DNA of 64,000 bases from assembly GCA_951217055.1 (NCBI GenBank), contig OX578276.1, forward strand, positions 58,527,307 through 58,591,306, in the 5' to 3' direction. Under the pieces are notes generated by a model. The model saw nothing but the letters and a program-made list of their open reading frames with translations. It made no database searches and was not told where the DNA came from. The translations under genes and the position numbers were made by a program. This DNA comes from Gerris lacustris. Taxonomy: Eukaryota > Arthropoda > Insecta > Hemiptera > Gerridae. Shown one piece after another: positions 21,370 through 33,051 of this stretch; the first letter of the stretch is position 1; the number at the start of each line of letters is the position of its first letter.

Positions 21370-22680
21370 AGTGCAAGTTAACCTAGGTTCACGTGATGTT
21401 TTAGCTTACTTAAATGGATTTAAGGAAACTTCTTTTATCTACTCACGGCAGCAAAATTAAACATTACTTTTACTTAATATTTTTTAGGCTGGAAAGTACT
21501 ATTTCGCTGATTTGATATTAAAATATTAAAAACAGGCAGGAAAGTAGTTAAAACTGTCAGGAAAATATTTCTCTGCCTAGGCAGGGAAATATTTTAATTT
21601 AATTTTATTAAAAAGCAGTGTTATATTATTAATGTATTAATAATTTGATTATTTTTTTAAATTTTAAAAATGATAAGCTGAAAAAGGATTTAAATTGTAG
21701 GTCTTTGAATAATTAATCTCGAGTAAGAAGTGGCAACACTGGAGGACGACTTGTTTTGGTTTGAGTTTGTTGACGATTAAACTATGTACCTCTTTTACCT
21801 ACCTACGCTTCAATTTTTGATCTAAATAGCGTGAGTAGATAAAATATAGTATGCAACAAGGTAGCAAAGGAAACATTTCTTCCTCGTGTCGTGTATTGCC
21901 AGCCTCGCCTTCGCTTCGGCAGTTAATTTTCGCAGCCTGCCCTCGCTTCCGGCTCGGACGCTAACTTCATCACTCGTCAGTAAAATTCAATTTTGCTGCC
22001 TAGTTACATAAATATAAATAACTATTTTTCTAATAAATTTACACGGCGTATTGTTCACGGCGCTATTGTGACGTCATACTAAGTAGAATGACTGACCATT
22101 TAAGGGCTAGGGATTTAAACCGGAACGCACACCCTCTTCTCTACCGCCTTTGTCGTTGCTGTTTCTTCTTAAAGATGTCTAAAAAATACGGCAATTCATT
22201 ATAAAAACTACTTTTTTCAAGTTTCTCATCAAAACTTCTCTTCTTGAAAGGTATGTGCATTTAGACACAACTTATTTTATAGGAATATGTGTAAAAGTAT
22301 TATTGCTAAGAATTAAATTTCATTAAAAATAAGATGTTAAAATAGAATTAATAAATAAATATGTGGCGACCTGTAGGATATCATGATTACCTTGCAACTT
22401 TTAGTCGACCTTTTTAAATTGATTTATTTCCGTTTAGTTTTGTTATTACTCCAACTATAGAATCCAACATATATATATATAATATAATTTTTTAAACTGC
22501 AATCGGCTGTTACTTATGAACCATATTTCACTAAATATTATAATTGTAGATACAAGGCATAAGTATAATCGATATATTAAAAAAAATATAATATATACAA
22601 ATATATGTATATAATAATAAAGAGATAACCCTTAAATGCACGGTGTATATATAATGATGCATTATATATATATCGACTTT
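21370..22680. other. mixed intergenic DNA with GC-rich patches
   Basis: Patches at 21895-21990 contain GCCTCGCCTTCGCTTCGGC and CCTCGCTTCCGGCTCGGAC, related in style to the fold-back motif at 36.7-37.8 kb. At 22120-22248 a pyrimidine-rich leader-like stretch has a short ATG frame and ends TTGAAAG/GTATGT, which could be a first exon and donor. No downstream coding exon was found, so I do not call a gene. Confidence 0.35.
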
Positions 22681-22687
22681 ACCTGCA

Positions 22688-23125
22688 ATACCTCGTAACC
22701 CAAAAAACTAAATTTTTCAGAAGAAGCAAGCAACGTTATATTTTTGCAAAATTGGCTGTTGCTTAAAGTTTATTTTTATATTTTCTTTAAAATAACTTTA
22801 CTTTTGTGGTATGAATCATCTTACTTAATTTAAATATTTTTTTTTTTTTTTTGAGTGGGTTACGAGATATTTCAATGTTGATTCTTGTGAGAATAATGAG
22901 GCTTACAAGAAAATAGATATTTTTTGCATTCCGTTAAGTCAAAATTTAGTTAAATTGCGTTTAATCTTCTTTATTTTGATTTTAATTAATTTCACTAAAA
23001 CACTTAAACGTATTCCAAAACTAGTTAAAGAGTTACAATGCATGGGGGGTTACGAGGTTTTGAAATCTTGTGGGATAGGAGGTTTTTTGTACACTTCAGT
23101 TAAATAATGGATACGAGGTATTACA
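22688..23125. repeat. cluster of a GGTTACGAGGTATT motif
   Basis: AATACCTCGTAACCC (22689) is the inverse of GGGTTACGAGATATT (22857). GGGTTACGAGGTTTTG (23046) and GGATACGAGGTATTA (23108) follow. Four copies in 440 bp, one inverted, are otherwise absent from the window. Function unknown; perhaps a small palindromic element. Confidence 0.5.
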
Positions 23126-23245
23126 AAAATGTCAATAAAATAATTGCTATACTTAAGGCTTACTACCTTTTGCACATAGGTAGATATTAATAATATCTAT
23201 TAAAAAATGCAATAAAAAAAAAAATCTCGATTTTGAGGGTTCAAT

Positions 23246-23480
23246 CTCTAATATAAACAGCTAAGTCCTGATTGACTGACTGACAGAATTAACGTACAGC
23301 AAAATCTGCTTAACCGAGAGACTTGAAATTTTGAAAATATATTCTGTTCATATCATAGATACCCCGCACTAAGAAAGGGTTTTGATTTTAGGGGGTAGAA
23401 AAGGGCGAAAAACTATAACTCACATAGAATATGTACAATGTACATATATCTATATACACGACGCTATAATATAGGTATAG
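23246..23480 (+). repeat. dispersed repeat family D copy
   Basis: It starts TCTAATATAAACAGCTAAGT, contains GATTGACTGACTGACAG and AAATCTGCTTAACCGAGAGA, and passes the site occupied by a hAT element in the copy at 15940-17880. Confidence 0.7.
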
Positions 23481-23949
23481 GGACTGTCATCTTCGGCATT
23501 ATCTGATATTAAATTAGAGATTCTCTTATTTGATTTTTTTCTCCACTTCTTTTTTTTCTAGTAATAGATTACATGCCAAACAACAGTATTAGAGCGTGCT
23601 AATATTAGTGTTATTAATTGTTTAAAAAAATATATTTAATTTCCACAAGGAAGAAAAAGTTTTAATTTCATTTAGAGGGATTAAAGTACGTATTTTCTTC
23701 CCTGAACTCAATAAGCAGGGAGAAAAAGTAAAGGTAGAAAGAAAAATAAGTGTTACCCACTTTATTATTTTTTAAGTAGTAGAGAATCAATGGCTAATTT
23801 AGTGGATTTGTTGAAATCAGGGAGGACCACTTGAAGAAAAAAAAAAAAAAAAAAAAAAAAAAACGCGGCTGAGTATTTACCCCAAGGTTGTAAGGAAAAG
23901 TTTTTTAAAAATTGAATTTCTAATTGATTGTAGTAAGTACAGGTACTAA

Positions 23950-24290
23950 TTGAGTACTTTATAATTACAAGCGTATTTCTCGGTTTAGTTCTATTGTCGT
24001 TTGTTGACTTCTAAGACTTGTAGAATAAATTTGAAAGCTTAATTCGGGATTAGGTATCGATATCGTCAGAGGAAATTATTCTTCAGTGTAGCCTAATTGG
24101 TTAGAGCTCCCGCACACTGAAAATGAGGGGGAGGTCCGTGGTTCGAGTCCGTGGTCTGAAGTCTATTTTTCTCTGTCTGTCTCCCTTTGTAAATAGTAAT
24201 TGTAATTTTTATTTAAATTTAAATGTTCCTTAGTATGAATATTACCAAAAACTTATAAAAATTGAAAGAAATTATATTGCAACATTTCAT
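23950..24290 (+). repeat. tRNA-derived SINE-like element
   Basis: An internal tRNA-like segment (24077-24165) has an A box (TAGCCTAATTGGTTAGAGC), a B box (GGTTCGAGTCC) and a six-base CTTCAG/CTGAAG closing pair. The anticodon arm is abnormal, with a long loop, so it is not a normal tRNA. The upstream 110 bp (GACTTCTAAGACTTGTAGAA and others) and the downstream tail (TATTTTTCTCTGTCTGTCTC) both recur at 50320-50690. Shared flanks at two loci show that the whole unit is a mobile repeat. Confidence 0.7.
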
Positions 24291-24299
24291 AAAAAAATG

Positions 24300-25700
24300 A
24301 TGCTACAAATTCAAGCCGCTTTTTTTGCTTTGGTGAATAGGTCAATGACCAAATCTTTCTGGACATGTAGTAAACACAACCCAGTGAGCCGATCTTCACT
24401 CATCCTGAAACAAAGCCGTGTCTTAACTCGACGTAATGATGAGAATGATCTAACAGCAGAAACGTTGATTACTGGTAGAGCAGCGAGATTTTCAGTAATG
24501 ACTTGATAATTGGGAATCAGAAAAATTGATTTACTCAATAGATTTGTCTGGGACTTCAAATTTTCCTAGTCCTCAACATAGAGCCTTTGGAAGAAACCCA
24601 ACAAACTTCACTTGCTCTTTCCGTCTTTGGCCGTTTTATTTTTCTGACAGCTTGCACTCAGTGCACTAGTTTTTTATCTACAATTTTCTAGACCACGATA
24701 GAAATAGAATACATACAGATAGAGATAGAAATACATATTATTAAAATACTATGAAAATAATTGGAGGTAAACACAAAACTACTATTCCCAAGGTGCCAAA
24801 ATTTCAACACGGCGCCCTGGGGAGCTGCGACTTCCTTACAGGGGCCCCTCAAAAAATTACAAAATGTACATAATTTTATTTCCAATTTCAATTCCAACTC
24901 AAAATTTACATGTCTTAGCAACAACCGGAATAGAAAATTTTAGGGAACCACTGTAAATTAACTCATTAATAAAACAGTGTTATATACACTATTGCGCACA
25001 ATGTAAATATACTCATAAATTATAACATATTGCGAATAGAGACAAAACTTTCTGATTTTGTGCGGAGATACGTTTTAAGTCCAATTTAATGAACACATTA
25101 ATAAAAATTCGCTTGTTATCAATTTTTTTTTTTCAACATCCCTATAAACGTTTATTGACAATTTTTCGAAAAAGAAACGAGGTTTAGCTTTCGGAAGACT
25201 CTATAAAAAATTAATTAAATAAAAATGCCTATATTCTCTTAACATATAGAGTAATTAGCCTAACGAAATAAAGTGGGTTAAAGTTGACCATTAAGTTGAA
25301 AAATCATAATTTGTGTTATTTCTGCTCTTAAAACTTTCCAAAATTTGAGTTAGGTTTGATAAGATTTAACACGAGTTGAGACTTTTAGACATTTTGGCTA
25401 ACTTTCACTTAATTTTATCTCCTAGGATCTAAGGTATTATTCCTACTGTAATAATGCATATAACAGTAACAGTACTATCTTGCAGTTAATGTTGAAAAAT
25501 TAACAAATGTAAAAGCTTCAGCTTTTTACGGTTAAAATGAGAGTGCACTTGGTCTGTCTGTATATGTGGATCGGATTATAGGTGATAATCCGATGTCCGA
25601 CGATAACTTAAGTAGAATTGAATAGATATTAGATGTCTTCAAAATTTGACGCACGGCAATATGACAACACGCAAAACTCGCTAGAAAGTTGATTTAATTG
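24300..25700. other. AT-rich DNA, no gene recognised
   Basis: Overlapping open frames on both strands at 24297-24559 have no recognisable domain. A GCGCCCTGGGGAGCTGCG / AGGGGCCCCTC patch at 24800-24850 may be a hAT end fragment, but no partner was found. Confidence 0.35.
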
Positions 25701-25709
25701 ATTATGATT

Positions 25710-25810
25710 TTGGGCCAACTATATCCCACGGACGAACTTTGTTGACCTCTTATTCTTGGGGGACAAAATACAATTATAATAATCATAATTCTAGTTTGAT
25801 GTTAGCTAGT
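25710..25810 (+). repeat. partial copy of the 2870-3895 fold-back arm
   Basis: GGCCAACTATATCCCACGGA, TGACCTCTTATTCTTG and AATTCTAGTTTGATGTTAGC align in order with the right arm at 3550-3645. It is a diverged single-arm fragment. Confidence 0.65.
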
Positions 25811-27600
25811 ATCGTTTGTATGTATGACAGCTTCTGAACTTAAGGAACAACTGTACCAATTTTTCCAAAACTACGTACATTGTTAGCTATTTGCTATTTT
25901 TTGGTTTATTGACAAGATCACTCCCTTACTTACATTTATTTACATCATCTCCTTAAGTCCTTAAGGGATTTCCAAACTATGACAAAATGACAATTCATAG
26001 AAAATATTATAATATCGGGCAATCCAGATAAAATGTTGGTTACTTCATCAGAGACATCGGTATTTGTTAGTTTGATGAAGCTAATTGCTTTTAGGTTTCT
26101 ATTCGAAGTACGAAAAGAAACCTTATATAACGGCTCTTCCTGCCTGTCTGTCTGTCTGTCAGGCCTTACTTTTTTATTTAAAAAATCTTTGATAACTGTA
26201 AAATTGTGACTATTTGATTTTTTTTTTTTTTGGGGGGGGGGGGGCAAACAGCATACTTGCCGTGGGTGACGGAGGGCCTAAATCCATTACTTCACTGGCC
26301 TTAGGTCTCCGCTAAGAAATGTTTGTACGATGCGCCATTTGTATAAAAAATTTACCTTGACAATTTTTCCGAAACTAAATATACTTAGACCTTGAAATGT
26401 GGAAGTTAGATTCCTTTTATAAGCATTCTTAATAGTTTATAACTTAAAAATCTAAGCTGAAATTGAAATGGTAAAAAAGTAAAAATCGAGGACTATAATA
26501 CAAGAAATACTAATGGTTGGATTATTTAATTTATGTTTTATTATATTATTACAAACTATAACTTAAATCTAAATCTCACTTATAAATGCTATTGTACATA
26601 CTATAATATCATTCACGATGGAGATCTCATTAGGTAGGGCTTATTTTAACAATATCAATATACATCATATATACTTTCCGCGTTTAGAAATCGTAGTTTA
26701 TATAATGCAAAGATTTTATAATAAATGAACTATAATATAACATTATAAATGTAAGAATGTTAGAGTCAAATAATAAATTCAAAATGTAGTCAATAGTAAT
26801 AATAATCACTAATTTACAATATTAATTCAAATCTCTCGTGAAATTCGCACCCGACAAAACTTTTAATAATGAAATGATAACATAATACTATAGATATTAG
26901 GAACAGAAAAATAAAGGATAATGAAAATTTTGAGCCCCTAAAATACATATAAAATTTAATTAAATGAGCGTACAAATTTATCTTGCAAATAAAAAAGTTC
27001 GTGCTTAAATTAAATTAATAATTTGAACTAGCTTCAGCTCAATCTGTTTTATTTAAAAGAAAGTGTGCTAAATGTAAAGGAAACTCCTGCTTTTTTGTTG
27101 TTTATTTTCTTGGTAAATATAATTATTTAGTTTTTTTTTTTGTTTTTTTTTTAATTATTTATTAATATCTGGTTAACCCTCAATCTTTTGGGGTTGGAGT
27201 TTTGGAGAATTCATATATATTATGTTCAGAATATCCTATACATTTTTCCTTTCAAACCAAATATAAATTATCTTCAAAGACATTGAAATTTGAAACATAC
27301 AATTCGATTAAGTGATTTGTAATTAAAGTATTGCTATATTGTTACAAATCGAGTGCTTGTTCCCTTTTGTTATAGTTAGCGGAATAGTTGTGTAAATTAT
27401 TCACATAATCATAATTATTATAGAACTTTTTACAAATGTAAGAACACAATAAGTACAGAGTTCCCTTTTTAATAAATTACAATATTACTTCTATTATTAT
27501 TATTATTATTATTTATTTATTTTTTTTTTTTTTTTACTGACTCTAATTTTTGGTTAAGCTTAAATTATTCTTATTATTAAGCTAGATTCACCACAAAAAA
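25811..27600. other. AT-rich DNA; right part is probably 3'UTR/downstream of the receptor gene
   Basis: A (TGTC)n tract (about 26143-26160) and a T/G run (26220-26244) occur in the left part. The right part (26800-27600) is very AT-rich with many AATAAA-like strings on the minus strand (for example near 27510). That suits polyadenylation of the minus-strand gene ending at 27613. No specific poly(A) site can be fixed. Confidence 0.4.
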
Positions 27601-27612
27601 ATATAAAAAAAG

Positions 27613-28530
27613 TTACACTTGATAGACTGGGTTACAGGAAACGTAATCGTTCACAGAGGTTTTCTTGTCGATGCTGCTTAACCAGGAGCCAGTTAAGGTT
27701 CTAAATTTAGTGGTTTCAATGTTTTTTTTCATGAACTGCTTACCGTGTTTTGACATAATACTAAGTTTAGGCAGGAATATAACCAGCAGCATTATAGTGC
27801 TCAGTAAAAGTATGCAAATCGACGTGATGAGTTCATGGTACATACTAGACATAAGAATGGATGAGGCAAACCACATGGCGGTGACTGGAATCGACAGACC
27901 GCAGGCCAGAGTAATCCAATGACCTTCTCTGTAGTTTCTTCGTATAGTTAATCCGGACAAACCGTACACGAAGGTAAACAACGATAAAAACGATGGATAT
28001 GAATACAGCATAACGAAATTTAAAATTGATAATGTACAGTTAATGTGGTTGGTTGTTCTATACCACATATTCTTCGGGATTATAACATGGATAACGAGAA
28101 CTATTTGTACAAGCTCTATAAAAAATAACATGATATAATGGTTCAAGTAGGACAGACGTCCTCCGAGGCCGACAAGAACCAGCGATCTCAACTGCATCAC
28201 TTTTATCAGCAGTATACCGTATACTAGCGTTAGGGAAAGAGAGAAACCAATCTGCCTGAAAGTACATTTTGTTGCCGACGGACTTGATGCCGATATAAAC
28301 ACGTTTAAGTAGAGTGTTAATAGTGCCGTGAGGAGAACAATGCCTAGAGATTGATTCCCCACTAGAGTTCCGTCGTAGATCTTAACACACACGTAAACGA
28401 GGAAGAAAAACGAGATTAAGAGTCCTGCTGCAGCAATTGGAAAACCGATATTGATCCAGGTTTTTGTAATGAAGTGTTCATTAGATACTTGATCCAACAG
28501 CCTGCCACTCAACATCTGGTCATTTTTCAT
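27613..28530 (-). CDS. class C G-protein-coupled receptor, seven-helix domain with short N-terminus
   Basis: An intact 305-residue frame encodes seven hydrophobic helices at about residues 25-49, 60-82, 90-113, 131-152, 163-194, 204-226 and 232-258. Cys89 before helix 3 and Cys165 in the second outer loop fit the conserved class C disulfide. FLPKLSIM at the end of helix 7 matches the class C Pro-Lys motif, and TFRQIGFSLSLTLVYG fits class C helix 3. There is no Venus flytrap or cysteine-rich ectodomain, only about 25 outer residues. This recalls GPRC5-like or the orphan bride-of-sevenless-type receptors. The ATG has two in-frame TGA stops within 30 nt upstream, so it is the likely start. The C-tail is about 47 residues and ends NPVYQV. 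The ligand is unknown. AT-rich flanks lack competing frames. Confidence 0.8.
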   Translation of the reverse strand: MKNDQMLSGRLLDQVSNEHFITKTWINIGFPIAAAGLLISFFFLVYVCVKIYDGTLVGNQSLGIVLLTALLTLYLNVFISASSPSATKCTFRQIGFSLSLTLVYGILLIKVMQLRSLVLVGLGGRLSYLNHYIMLFFIELVQIVLVIHVIIPKNMWYRTTNHINCTLSILNFVMLYSYPSFLSLFTFVYGLSGLTIRRNYREGHWITLACGLSIPVTAMWFASSILMSSMYHELITSICILLLSTIMLLVIFLPKLSIMSKHGKQFMKKNIETTKFRTLTGSWLSSIDKKTSVNDYVSCNPVYQV

Positions 28531-28689
28531 GGTATCGGATGGGTCGTTTCATATTCACACGTTTGTGTTAGAATTACAGTGAAAGTTTCATAAAATTCGT
28601 TTTTCCATGCTATTACCGAAGGAGATGTTTTGAAGATGTATTGTTTATATTATGGTACTTCTAAGGAACAAATTTTCCTTTCTCATCCC
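28531..28689 (-). other. predicted 5'UTR and splice acceptor of the class C receptor exon
   Basis: On the minus strand TTTTATTTTTCAG precedes 28689. From there to the ATG at 28530 the receptor frame contains stops, so this would be untranslated leader. It implies a single coding exon plus at least one upstream non-coding exon. Confidence 0.45.
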
Positions 28690-28699
28690 CTGAAAAATA

Positions 28700-31310
28700 A
28701 AATATTAACATTAACACATTACAACCTTATAGTGTACACACATTATAATATGATTAACTAAAAGGACACATTAAATTTAAAATGCTAAATTTGATATATT
28801 ACTCTTACTAGAGCTAGACCTTTGATGGAATAAATACAAAATAATTATCGGCTTATATATTTCAAGGTAAGTTATTCGTAATAGTACAAATTCAATGCAT
28901 TGGTATATTGGTGACTTTTCACAATTTCATCAAGGGTTTTTTTTAGAGAGAAAGTATCATGACAGCACGAAAGAGTTTAAGAATAATTTTTAATGTACTT
29001 AAGTACGGTTATACGAGTCGAGTCAAAGCTAATTGAACTTCCTCGATCACCCTTTAAAGAAAGTAACGAATTATTACTAATTATAATGTAAATGTTGAGC
29101 ATTTTCATGTTTTGGACACACCATCGCAAATCGATTTATTACAATTGAAGAAATACTTAGCGCGATACAGTGTATAATTATTCTTAATCCAAAATCTACC
29201 ATTTTCATAATACATAATATATTTCATTGTTGTTTCATGTCTTGTCTTATATAATGGGATAATTATATTATTCTATAACATACATTAGTCAAAATATTAT
29301 TTTGATAAATCCGTGTAAATCCATAACAATTCTTGCGGTATTACATTAAATTCTCTATGTATACTTCGTACATAAGAAAGTAAATAAAAGAATGCTAAAA
29401 GTAAAGCATCTCAAAACTTTCACTGTACCTTAACTAAAAAACCCCGATAAGCTATCTTTTAACTGTGATCTATAACATATTGTTTAGATTTTAGTGGAAT
29501 GATTGGTATTCAAGAGTATAATTTCAGAAGAAACCTACTCTAAAAATTAAGGTTCATTCACTCTACGCTGATGCAATGGTTAGTGTAGTGTGAATCTCAT
29601 TACATCACTGTCAACATATAGGTATAGTATTTGTAGTTACAAAATACCAGAGGCTCACTACAATTTATTTATTACTGCAAAGCGATTTTTGTTACAAATA
29701 AATATGTATGTACTATGTACACATAATTAATTTGAACATTCTACTTAGCAGCCTCTATTTCATATTTGTTACCTTAAATTACTTTAATTACAAGTTACAA
29801 GTAAAGTCAAGAAAAATTCAAATGATATATTGAACGAGTCCAAATTAGTGGTATAGTTATACAAATACAAGGCAGTTTTCACCTGCCTGGATTTTTTAAA
29901 AAACTTTCCTATTTTATATCCTAATTTTCATTAAAAGGTGAGAAAAATGACTTCTCTTCAATATTCCCTTTATACTTTCTAATATACCTAGTATATATTG
30001 ATAGAAAGAATTGTGTTCGCGCAAAAATAGGTAATATTCTGCCAATAAGTGTGGCAAATAGCTTATTTGCATCCTACTATTGGATGAACAGTCACATGGA
30101 GCTAATGGTGATCCCATTACGAATGAAACTGTTTCGAGTTCCAGTGGGGTCAAATCTATTTTTATTCAATATAAAATGTGCTGATACGGTTAAAATTAAT
30201 ATGTGATCAACAGTGGGCTAACTATGACCTATACCATTTAATTAAATGTCAAAATTGTTATCGTAGTTTACATTAATATAAGTATAATTTTAGCAATATT
30301 TAATGCAAGCAGACAGTTGAAAGTAGTAATATGGGACCTTTTGCTTTTGTGCGGGCTACTTAAAATACACACGATTTCTAAATCTAATTTGGCTCACTCA
30401 TAACTACGACTTTGGCTTCTCTATATATTATACAACGTTTTTGAGAAATTAAAAATAAAATATAAATTACACATCAACATATCTGAATTTTAGCAAAAAA
30501 ATACTAATTAAAGTTAAAAAAGTAACCCCTTTATATTATTTGGACTAAAATAAACTCTTTTAAACCTGTTTTAAATTGCTTGAATCTCATTTTTACTAGG
30601 AAGGGATAATTCTAGGAGCAACACATACACAAAGCTACAAATATATTCTATAAATAATTTCTTCAATTGAAATTTTATATGGAGAAATTTTTTTTCATGT
30701 TTGAAAGGGTTCTCGCAAAAATTATCAAACTGATATTGCCGATTGACATTATGATTTCTTTTAGATAATTTAATACCCAAAGGAGCGTCTTTATTTTCGT
30801 TTAAATTAATTATATCATTTATTTTTATAATACTCGTACATACATCTTAACTTTCAACATATTTCTATGATAATTTTTTTTTTCTTATTATTAAATAGGA
30901 AATATTTTTTGTATTTATTTTCAATATAAGTGGATAATTATTTAAGTTCTCAATATAGAATTTCAGATACAATAAAAGGTGATAAATCTGGTCTTGAATA
31001 TAAATTTAAAAATAAAAAAACAAAACATACTTTACAGGTCCACAATGTATTCCATCCGAAATGTTAGAGTTCATATCTGGAAAGCAGTGTCCTTGCCTAT
31101 TTTTTTAATTAATTAATTCAAATAAGTTGCTCTTCAATATATCGATATTATGAAAAACAGCCATCGTAGTAATAACAACCGTCGTTGCTTTTTCGAAAAC
31201 GAAAGTAAATAAAACACTTCAAATTAATCGATTTCAACTTAAAAAATCTGAAGACAATACACTGTAGGAACCAAGGCCGCGATAAACAGTAAGAAATTTA
31301 GTATAAGAAG
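28700..31310. other. probable intron/upstream region of the receptor gene
   Basis: This is AT-rich DNA without convincing exons. A diverged minus-strand family A copy occupies about 30045-30350 (GCCAATAAGTGTGGCAAATA then GGGCTAACTATGACCT). If the exon at 31322 is real, the whole stretch is one intron of about 2.6 kb. Confidence 0.35.
30045..30350 (-). repeat. diverged family A copy
   Basis: The end block CTGCCAATAAGTGTGGCAAA, the TCAAAATTGTTAT block and GCAGACAGTTGAAAG follow the order of family A read on the minus strand, but with many substitutions and gaps. Confidence 0.5.
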
Positions 31311-31321
31311 TAAAAATGTAC

Positions 31322-31540
31322 CTTGGGTGTTGTGGGAGTGCGAGCCCGAAGGAGACTGGCAGCTGGGCATAGTTCCGGCCAGTGCGCTTCACTTAGCACG
31401 CAACCAGTCTTCTTCACTACTAATGGGACATCTTATAATTCCTACCTTTTTCATATTCTAACGGCGCAGCGTTCCACCCTCCTAGCCACCGTGTGTTTGG
31501 ACTGCTTTTACCACATTACAAGCTCTGTTCAGCTCGGGTA
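31322..31540 (-). promoter_or_regulatory. candidate first (non-coding) exon/promoter region of the receptor gene
   Basis: This GC-rich block stands out from its AT-rich surroundings. On the minus strand it ends CAACACCCAAG/GTACAT, a good splice donor at 31322/31321. A short ATG frame (MPSCQSPSGSHSHNTQ) precedes the donor but stops soon after joining to 28689, so it would be an upstream ORF. The pairing with 28689 is inferred only from orientation and signals. Confidence 0.3.
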
Positions 31541-31866
31541 AAGCACCGCATTATTACGCGAGCAAATCTCCATAAGCTTGAACCTGACTCTTAAATGAGA
31601 TGGACGAATCAGTTTGCATTTACTCTCTAGCAACTCGTATTTTTTTACTGCACATAAACATAGAACTCACATAAATTAAGAATATCGTTCATATGCCTAT
31701 AAGGCTTCATCGTGCCGCTAGATTCCAGGATCAAATGATTTGCCCGTTAGTTCTGCGGCTACACACACTGCACACTCATAAACACAGGTTCAGTGCACCT
31801 AAGGGAATATGAATATTGTTTAAGACCTACGATCATACGATCTAACATTACTTCAAAACATTAGCC

Positions 31867-32569
31867 CAAAGCCCAGGGTTTCCCAAGCTGTGTGCCACGG
31901 GATCTAGAATAAAAACGAAATCTTGAACAAAATAATGCCTGTAGAAGTACAGTAGTTTAAAACGTAATGTTTTCCTAATGGAACTAGGAACTATATTATT
32001 TATTATGAGAGTATGTTTTTATCAGGTAAACTGACTGTTGTCAGCACTCCCTCTCCCTCCCCTATTCCCAAAACCTGGTCTGTTACCTATTTCTAGTAAT
32101 TTAAGTTATAACTAAAGAATAAAAATAACTAAATAGAAAAGAAACAAAAACACACACTTGAACAAATAATGTTATTTATTCATCTTATTTATTTATCCTG
32201 ATAAAGGTAGAGAAGAAGTATTGAAATAAACAGCGCCTAAGTTAAATTATAACTGCCTTGCTATCAAGTATTTATTAACCTTTTACTAAGTGCTTCCATA
32301 AAAATCATGGTAACTGTGTATCATGGGTACAATCCAAAATAGCGTAAAAAGCGATTTCCAGACATGTAATTTTAAAAACTTTTTTAAATATTTTTTCCCA
32401 GATTCCCCTGATCTCTAGGGGTATGGAGTACCCTCAGACCCCCCGGTAAGTGGGGGACCTCGTAGACCTGTTGTAGACATAGGGCCTAGGTTGGCTAATA
32501 AAACTAATAGGTGGGCTATTGGCTGTTTTATATAGTGTGCCGCGGGCGAAAAAAGTTTAGGAAACACTG
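31867..32569. mobile_element. non-autonomous hAT transposon (0.7 kb)
   Basis: Inverted ends: left CAGGGTTTCCCAAGCTGTGT (starting at 31874), right complement CAGTGTTTCCTAAACTTTTT; both continue into GTGTGCC(A/G)CGGG-type sequence. The 8-bp repeat CATTAGCC flanks it at 31859-31866 and 32570-32577. Seven extra bases (CAAAGCC) lie between the left duplication and the CAG. The CAGTGTTTCCCAAACT end type is well known in animal hAT elements. No transposase is present. Confidence 0.85.
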
Positions 32570-33051
32570 CATTAGCCGGAAGATTTCTGACTAAATACAA
32601 ATGAAGCCGATCTTCAAAATCTTTTTTTCTAAAGTCTTAACAGCGAATAAGTTTTGCTTTTATACCAAGCATAGAAAGATATTTTTCTTGAATTTTATAT
32701 TTGTAATACTACTCACAAAGATTAATTTCAAGCTAATAAGAAGCTTTTGTTTAAGATACCTAGCCTTCTCTTAGTTGAAATCCATCCGTGTTCCAGCCTT
32801 ATTGTCTACATTAAACATTATTCTATAGTTGACAAGAAGAAATTATCTTCTCCTTTAATTATTTATCTCTTTCTTCCCCCCTGATGTTTTAAATATTATT
32901 TATTTTTATTTTTTATAACGTTTATTTCCACGAAATTTTGCCAAAAAACAAAACCTATTACTACTTTTGGTAAACCAATATACGAGTATTAATCTATTTT
33001 GACGCAAGTTTGTTCCCACAACGCAAGTTGTTTGTGAACGCAAGTTGTTGT

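Noticed and set aside
22120..22260. First exon of a plus-strand gene
   Set aside because: A donor-like GTATGT is present, but the ATG frame is ten codons and no downstream exon was found.
24077..24165. tRNA gene on the plus strand
   Set aside because: A and B boxes are good, but the anticodon arm is abnormal and flanking sequence is shared with a second locus at 50.4 kb, so it is a tRNA-derived SINE.
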